From positions 39,276,724-39,340,723 of the forward strand of contig OW203763.1 in the NCBI GenBank assembly GCA_934045905.1: 64,000 nt of DNA, in the 5' to 3' direction. This DNA is from Leuctra nigra (lineage: Eukaryota > Arthropoda > Insecta > Plecoptera > Leuctridae). Below the pieces are notes generated by a model. It was given only the letters and a program-made list of their open reading frames with translations, had not been told where the DNA came from and ran no database searches. Below are positions 57,501 through 64,000 of the stretch, piece after piece. Positions within the stretch are counted from its first letter, which is position 1, and every line of letters starts with the position of its first letter. A program made the translations under genes and the position numbers.

Positions 57501-59446
57501 GTATTGCTTAGATCAATTACTTATTGATCAATTGCTTTTAAAACTGCTCAGTCTAGGGATGGCTACTGGTATTAGTACTGGTAAATTATGGTAAATTTTC
57601 TGACTTTACTTGTAAAAAATTTTAAATGTATTTTTAGCCTGTTTGAGTTTCAATCAATATTTCTATGAAATATACTGTTTTAGTTGGAATTTAAGTCGAC
57701 CACTTATTTGCTGGTAACTATTCACTTAGCGACAGTCGCCATTTAAATTTGTTTTCTGGAGGTCTGTCTTAAGGTACTGCAAGCATGAGCGATTTTGCTG
57801 CTTGTTGTTGACACTTTTTTGGGTACGATTGGAGACAAAATGGGTGAACGAATTTATTTGCATTTTTAATCATTGTTAGATCAATGACAAACTTAGGGTT
57901 GTTACTGGGTACATTTTTAATTTTTAGATTTGTTAATTAGTAAATTGATTATTTGTGAAAATTAGCTATTTTCTTTTCTCGCTGGGTGCTGTATAAAAAA
58001 TAAAAGTGAAATGTGCCAAGTAACAAGTTCATCCTTGAACAACACACTCGTAATATTTGAGGTCAATTGGTTCACTGGTTTTGTCTCCAATCAAATCCGA
58101 AAAAGCATCGTTTTGCGCGGTTTTCTTGAATAACCGGCACCTAATTAACAAGGCACGACTCGAAAATAAAAAGTGCTACTAATATACAATCAGACTGATC
58201 ATGTGAACATCCTATCAGAGTTACATTCACTTACGAAACATTTTATCTTTCTCAATTTGCTCCAACAGCCGAGCGCTTGTATCACCTTAAGAATTCACAA
58301 TAATATTTCTAATTATAATATTCCAATATCAGAATCTTGTCATTGGCTTAGCAGGCTCAGTGTAGTGATGATGTAACTTTACCGATACTTTGAACAATTA
58401 TTAAGAGGGATAACGTAGGCGAGACGTACTCGAACAATTGCCTGCCACAAGATTTGTTGATCAATTGGCAAGAAAAGTTACATGATTCCTACACTCTCCA
58501 AATATGTTAACTCATGTCTGACAACTCGATGGCAGAATTTGTCCTGTAAGCTTTTTCAACCGTTACCACTTACCAGTAAAATTTAAATTTTTTTTTCAGA
58601 ATCTTTGAAAGTGCCATTCCCTTCTCCTCAATTTGTATATGATTCTCTTATTGTTTTGTGTTACTATTAATTACTTTTGGGACACAAAGTGCCAATGTTA
58701 AAATGGGAATTGCACCTCTTTATGGCTTGCTCAAATTTGCTTGTTTAGATTTTGGCTTGCTTTTACCTACAAAAGCCATAATGAGGTATTCTATTAAACT
58801 ATTGTGGATGATATCTATCTACTAAGGGTAAATAGTTATTTTTATGAGGTGGTCTACAGAAGATTGAACCCCAGAAACTCAGGGCAGGGCATTACTGTTG
58901 TTTGGCAGCTTTTATTGATGTGTGCTGTAAAGTAATCCATCATGTATTTTAATTTGTCGGAAAAGATAAGGTTTTACTTCCTACTGTTGGTTGACTCTTG
59001 AGATTTCACTGTGATTAGTATTTTATTTTTAACTGGCTACGCATGAACTTTAATGTCTCGTGAGCTGTGAACTTTACTGCGACTTTTGGCTTTCTCGGTA
59101 ACATGATTAGGAAAGACTTTACTTATTTGATTTTTTATTTTCACTATGACAATAATTAAAAACAAGAAATTATTTCCTGTTTACTGTTAAATAGCTTGAG
59201 CAAAATGTTATCACTGGTTCACACTACACTGTCAAATATCACATTTTTATTCTATGTCTAGAACACCAGTATGTTGACGCTGATTATCAAAAAGTTGATG
59301 GCAATTTATTATAACCTTGTACAGAGTTCAACCAATTCCTTGTTTATTTTTTTTGAAATCATAGTTATTGATGATTTAATTAAAACCACTCTGAAATGAT
59401 TCAAATGTCTGTTTTTTTAATCTGAGATAACAATATTTTTTTGCAG
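57501..59446. other. Intergenic DNA, nothing firmly identified
   Basis: Covers the 3' UTR of the transporter exon and the space or 5' intron before the TGF-beta-like exon. AT-rich with T-runs. I see no coding signal. Confidence 0.45.
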
Positions 59447-59584
59447 TGAATTGTTCCCGCCTTGTTTCTCCTTCTTTCCTCTTCCCTTCCTCAATGACAG
59501 GCATGCACTTTGACCAGACTTGGTGCACTACACGCTGCAAAATCAACCCGGCTTCAGTCTCGATTTACGTGCGGGCCAGCAACG

Positions 59585-60110
59585 ATGTTGTTCGACGTCT
59601 CCGCAATCATGAAACGGAATCAAATTTTTTCCGTCGTTATAATCATATCGTTTCACTTAGGTTTGTGTCGTGTACAAACAAACCATGAACATTTGGGATC
59701 AGCCTGGACTGAATTATTTGATAAACCAAATTTAACGGAGACCGAGGGAACGTTGCCGACGGTTCCGAATGTTCACTGTTCTGGATGTAGAGCACCTATG
59801 AATGGTTCTCCAAAATTAACTGCTAGCTATTGCCAGGGCTGTTCGATTCGTCGAGCAGAACTAGAAGCAACGTTAACGAACAATGAAATCACAGCTTTAC
59901 GTATAGAACGAGTTAAACAGCAAATCTTGAACAAACTTCGATTAACGAAACCTCCGAATGTCGGCATTGGATTAAGCGGAATACCCAAGCCGCTTATAAG
60001 AGCAGCTTTAGTGCGGTCAGAATCAACATCTTCTCAGGATGATGTCGACGTCAGCGATGTAGACCACTTCTACGGAACAACCGATCAAGTCATCCTGTTT
60101 CCTCAGGAAG
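59585..60110 (+). CDS. Activin/inhibin-beta-like TGF-beta ligand, first coding exon (signal peptide and start of prodomain)
   Basis: The exon runs from a strong acceptor (TATTTTTTTGCAG at 59446) or from a transcript start to the donor GAAG|GTAAGT at 60110. In-frame ATGs are at 59585 and 59609; from the second the protein opens with KRNQIFSVVIIISFHLGLC, a good signal peptide. The prodomain has two CxxC pairs (HCSGC, YCQGC) and a helix with ALRIERVKQQILNKLRL then KPPNVG, and ends near QVILFPQEG. Activin-type proproteins share C..C, I..IK..IL.KL.L..PPNV and an II.F.E.G stretch (from memory). The mature cystine-knot exons are not in the window. Myoglianin or dawdle are alternatives to activin-beta. 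The secreted ligand would act on type I/II receptor kinases. Confidence 0.72.
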
Positions 60111-60795
60111 GTAAGTCAAATATTTTCATTTCTTACAGATTGTCATTCAAATAAACTTTTCAATTGGTTTACAACTTTTAATATTTGAACATGATGCAAT
60201 TCAAGATCAAGTTGCAACAGACTGTCATTCAAATGTCACACCTTTCCCATTACTTGAATCAACTATTTCAGATCAATCAAAGATACAGTAATTGCAATGA
60301 TAATATGATAATATTAATTATGTTTAAATAAATGTCATAAATTACATGATTGGTTGAAAATATCCAAGATGTGTTTCCAATGTCAATGACACATGAACAG
60401 AAGAACAGAGCATTTAGTAAACAAAGCTAATGATATATTGTTGATTTCTTAAATTATAGAATTGCCATTTTCCCTGATTTTGTACTATTTCTATGACCAG
60501 TGTACAAATTGAGTGTTGTTTGTACTTATTGTTCTCGAACATTGTTTTAACATCATACTTTAATTCCGCACTTTTAATATAAGATTGTCAATTAACATTT
60601 TTTTTTATCTAAATTATAAAAATATGAATAGGTACCTCATACCTCGGGGTGTCACAGATACATAATGAAGGATTTACACTGCAATCGAATTGGTTTCAGT
60701 CATATTTTATAAAACTGGAATTTTCGATTTATTAAAACATTCCTTAAAATGGTAAAACTGCTGGAATGACGAATAAATTGATGAACAATGAGGAG
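60111..60795. other. Intron of the TGF-beta-like gene, nothing identified
   Basis: Starts with GTAAGTCAAA. AT-rich with no further exon recognised. The motif CATATTTTATAAAACTGG near 60701 is shared with the region near 48748. Confidence 0.45.
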
Positions 60796-60995
60796 CTTCG
60801 GATCAAAACGAAACTATTGCACTTTTGTATTCCGAGATAGCGTAGAACGCTTCCGAGTTTTATAAGTACTTAGTATAAAAGGTATGTAAATAATAACGTA
60901 ATTAATACCAATCCATAATCAAAACAGTTGTAATATGAAGGATAACTTAACAAATGAGGGAATAAAATATGCCATAGTTACGTTTTGATCCGAAG
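60796..60995. mobile_element. MITE, about 200 bp
   Basis: Inverted ends CTTCGGATCAAAACGAAACT and, at the right, AGTTACGTTTTGATCCGAAG match over about 25 bases with one to three differences. No coding potential. Target duplication is not clear. It is in the presumed first intron of the TGF-beta-like gene. Confidence 0.65.
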
Positions 60996-61201
60996 TAGTG
61001 GAATAGTTGTATTTTTAGCAACGTGATTAAAAACTGTTATTTTGTGAGGCAGATTTCAATATTTTTTACGTACCTACAGTATTCAAAATAAGTGAATAAT
61101 GAAACAATCGGACCCATTTATACAAATGATAATGTTCATATAAATCTTTGTCTAAGCTCTGACATGACAATAGCTATAAACAATGCAGTGGTTAATTTGA
61201 T

Positions 61202-61447
61202 GGCGGACGCGTCCCCTCACACTTTTTCAGAGTGGACATCGTCCACCCACTTATTTTTCATGAAAGTAAAAATTGCATTAAAACGGTGTACAAATCTTGT
61301 AGAAAGGCACCAAATTCGTTCCTGAATTCAAAATTTGTTCCTGGGCTCCCCGGACCCACATTGAATTGGGGCCCTCCCCCCAAACCCCCAATTGTTTTCG
61401 TAAGGAAATAATATGTTTCCATTAGGTACAATAGCCAAGCGTCCGCC
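61202..61447. mobile_element. Possible small TIR element, about 246 bp
   Basis: Short inverted ends GGCGGACGC and GCGTCCGCC bound a segment with a G/C-rich block (GGACCCACATTG, GGGGCCCTCCCCCC) unlike the AT-rich surroundings. No duplication is visible and the inverted match is only about 9-11 bases, so this is tentative. Confidence 0.35.
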
Positions 61448-61790
61448 CACATACAGTATTTATTATTTTACAAATTCACCACTGAACAAGAGTGATTGAA
61501 TAACTGGCGCGAGAACCAAGCAATCCTATTGGCTAAAGAGAAATGAAGTTGAGTTAAGAATTACATTTTTTCGTTTCAATTTTTTTTTATTTTTTTTCTA
61601 AATATATAGAGCTTGTTTTGAAGCATGTAAAGCACGTGTGTTCGAATCAACTTTATCTCAAAGTTTTTTTTCATTACTAAGTAGTTGTGTTTTGTGGTTT
61701 TGATCCCATAATAAGCTCATATTATTAATCAATTGGAAATGTTTATTTTCAATCTGTAGTCGTATACAAACGAGCATGAGTTGGATAACC

Positions 61791-63443
61791 CAGTGGCGTG
61801 CCGAACCTATCTTGAGGACTGTGCAAATTCATTGACGAGTATACCCACCCACCCCCAATGGTCATTTATGTTAGCAATAAAAAATACACAAAAAACCGCG
61901 CAGCGATTTTTTTGTTTTTAGCTTCATTAGAACGGGTTTAAAATGAGTTTACAGGTAGGTACTAGGTATATTTTTAAAAGAAAACAAAAAAGTCGATAGT
62001 TCATTTGAAAAAAGCACACATAAAAATGCCGCGCAGCGAATTTTTTGTTTTTTGGCTACCTTAGGACAGTTTTAAAATGATTTTACATTATCAATGAAAT
62101 CACACATAAAATAGCCGCGCAGCGAAACTTTTTGTTTTTGGCTACATAAGAATGGGTTTAAAATGATTCTACTGGTACTAGATTTTTGAAAAAAAACAAA
62201 AATGTGATTAATTTATCAAATAAAAAACACACATAAAAATGCGGCGCAGAGAATTTTTTGGATTTCGGCTACCCAGGACGGGCTTAAAATGATTTTACAT
62301 TTACTCTGTTTTTGAAGGAAAACAGAAAAGTCCTTAATTTATATAAGTGATCTGATTATGCATAAAAAAGCCGAGCAGCGATTTTTTTTTGAATTTGGCT
62401 ACATTAGAGCGGGTTTAAAATGATTTAATAGGTATACCTCTATATTTTTGGTAATGCCGCGCAGCGAATTTTTTGTATTTTTGTACCCTAGGACGGGTTA
62501 AAAATGATTTGACATTAGCAATACAATCACACATAAAATAGCCGCGCAGCGAAACTTTTTGTTTTTGGCTACATTAAAACGGGCTTAAAATTATTTTACA
62601 TGTACTATATTTTTGAGAGAAAACAGAAAAGTCATTCATATAAAAAAAAGCATTAAAATGCCGGGCAGCTATTTTTTTGGTTTTCAACGTCATAAGCAAG
62701 CGTTTAAAATTATTTTACAGGTAGGTATAATTGTGAATGAAAACAGAAAAGTCATTAACTTACATTTTGTAATAAAATCACATATGTACAAATTCTGCGC
62801 AGCGAATATTTTTTGTTTTAGGCTACCCAAGGAGGGGCTTAAAATGATTTTATGGTACCTACATGATGGAAATGTATCGCAGCGATATTTATATTTTCGA
62901 TGCTTATTTGCTGATAAAAAATTACTATTTTCGATACAGCATGCAGGAGCATGAAATAAAATAGAATATGATTCTTTAAAAGCTATTCTGTTTTTATGGT
63001 TCATCAAATCATTTCAATAAGTACTGAAAATAGGTCATTTGAATATTGTTTCATAAGTATTTTAGTATCCATCCACCCACCGAACCTTCAACCACTTTTT
63101 GTAACCACCCACCCACCTAGTCATCCCCAAAATGTATCAAGCATTAGCACAAATTGACATGTTTACTGCATACATTTCTTGATAGAAATCTTTTGTTCCC
63201 TTTCCTTTATAGATACCTTTTTACAATGCAACTATAATATTACTCTTTGCTGGTGAAATAAGACGTAATCACCCTTAGCACCACGTTTGTGCATGTTTGT
63301 GTGATACATGAGATACTTGAGAATGTATCACTGTTACATTATAAAATGTGTCTCATGGTGGGTAGGTCCCCTTGCGGGGACCACCCACCCCCAAAAAATG
63401 ACTGTGCAATTGCACCAAATTTAGATAGGTCGGCACGCCACTG
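61791..63443 (-). mobile_element. Non-autonomous hAT-like element, copy 2, 1653 bp
   Basis: This is the same element as 52998-54657 in reverse orientation, starting CAGTGGCGTGCCGAACCTAT and ending CGGCACGCCACTG. The 8-bp target duplication GGATAACC is perfect (61783-61790 and 63444-63451). Open frames of 105 and 113 codons have the same translations as in copy 1, so the two copies are very close in sequence and young. Confidence 0.95.
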
Positions 63444-63479
63444 GGATAACCCACAGCATACGTTTGTGCGATTACAATT

Positions 63480-63975
63480 CTGTTTGTTTACTTTCCATCT
63501 GGGTGATATACAAGATGACCTAAATGAGGACTTTAGTACCTTCACTCAAATCAATGAAATAGTGCTATTAACAAACAAACAAATAATGAATATTTTAAGA
63601 TTATATTGGCAAGACGGATTGAATAGCTTGTATAACCGCAATGAGGGATTCTTTACCTTTACATCATTCATAGAGGGTGATTTTCTAGTTTCAATAGCAG
63701 ATGATTGTAGTAACCCCAACCAATTCTTTAACTGAGAGTTTCCCCAATAAATTTTAAGATTTGGGATTTTGATGATCTCTTCAGAAAAATGCCCACTCCA
63801 ACATATCGATGCTGGAGTTCTATTCTGTGACATAATCCCCAAAAATGAGGAATTATTTAATACATCAATTGGATTCAGAATGTCATGCTATCCAGTTATG
63901 TACAATCATCTAGTTTCATTCAAGTTCAAAAGTTCGCTGATAGATAACGTGGTAAAAAGTTATGGCCTTGGATAA
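63480..63975 (+). pseudogene. Unidentified protein-like ORF, interrupted by stops
   Basis: After the hAT element, a frame stays open to a stop at 63733-63735 (TFHLGDIQDDLNEDFSTF, IMNILRLYWQDGLNSLYN, FFTFTSFIEGDFLVSIADD). After one more stop it continues in the same frame to 63975 (CPLQHIDAGVLFCDIIPKNE, MYNHLVSFKFKSSLIDN). Composition looks protein-like and not repeat-like. The ILRLYW...FTF pattern, and ESFPNKF in another frame just after the first stop, faintly recall divergent insect ionotropic receptors, but this is not a firm match. It could be a decayed gene, two exons with a small intron, or chance. The window ends shortly after. Confidence 0.3.
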
Positions 63976-64000
63976 ACAATGCGATTTATCTATTAAAAAA

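Noticed and set aside
53441..63007. Identical ORFs of 105 and 113 codons in both hAT-like copies as a candidate transposase
   Set aside because: They overlap each other on opposite strands, consist of internal repeat modules and lack any hAT transposase motif.

Overview
The window is eukaryotic and almost certainly from an insect. Genes are split by introns with GT/AG junctions. The DNA is AT-rich and holds many transposons and frequent GGTACCTA-type motifs. It encodes insect-like Nup154/Nup155, SLC35B4 and an activin-type ligand. A hemipteran or similar repeat-rich insect is my guess; nothing here proves the order. There are no operons, rRNAs, tRNAs or CRISPR arrays. Two 200-base runs of N (22733-22932, 54933-55132) are assembly gaps.

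The central object is a nuclear pore gene, Nup154 (NUP155 family), on the minus strand. Five consecutive exons run 5' to 3' from 39446 down to 27762: 39172-39446, 34483-34579, 29927-30078, 29433-29853 and 27762-28012. All four internal junctions agree in codon phase, and the joined product (about 398 residues) follows the N-terminal beta-propeller of NUP155. First and later exons are not seen. The introns are packed with mobile DNA: two hAT-like elements (28109-29057, 32075-32984), a small TA-flanked element (30404-30882), a split 62-bp minisatellite (31390-33965) and a 3.9-kb long-inverted-repeat element (35017-38907) that carries a retroelement endonuclease-like ORF and a nested insertion.

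The most unusual finding is that two tandem arrays are made from pieces of Nup154 exons. The 95-bp satellite (22933-27849, about 52 units) is the 3' part of exon 27762-28012 together with its splice donor. The 121-bp satellite (39447-40229 and 45395-47768, about 26 units, split by a LINE) is a diverged copy of the start of exon 39172-39446 together with a splice acceptor. A third, much larger 100/102-bp satellite (1375-22732, about 210 units) lies on the 3' side of the gene. It has acceptor-like and donor-like motifs in gene orientation in nearly every unit, but I cannot assign its origin.

A LINE with APE endonuclease and reverse transcriptase (40230-45394) has inserted into the 121-bp array and carries several frameshifts. 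From 47.8 to 52.9 kb there is a LINE fragment, homopolymer tracts, a 41-bp minisatellite and a small palindromic MITE. The last 11 kb has two near-identical non-autonomous hAT elements in opposite orientation (52998-54657, 61791-63443), each with a perfect 8-bp target duplication. They flank the last exon of an SLC35B4-like nucleotide-sugar transporter (57245-57500, +) and the first coding exon of an activin-like TGF-beta ligand (59585-60110, +). The right edge holds a decayed or partial unidentified ORF.
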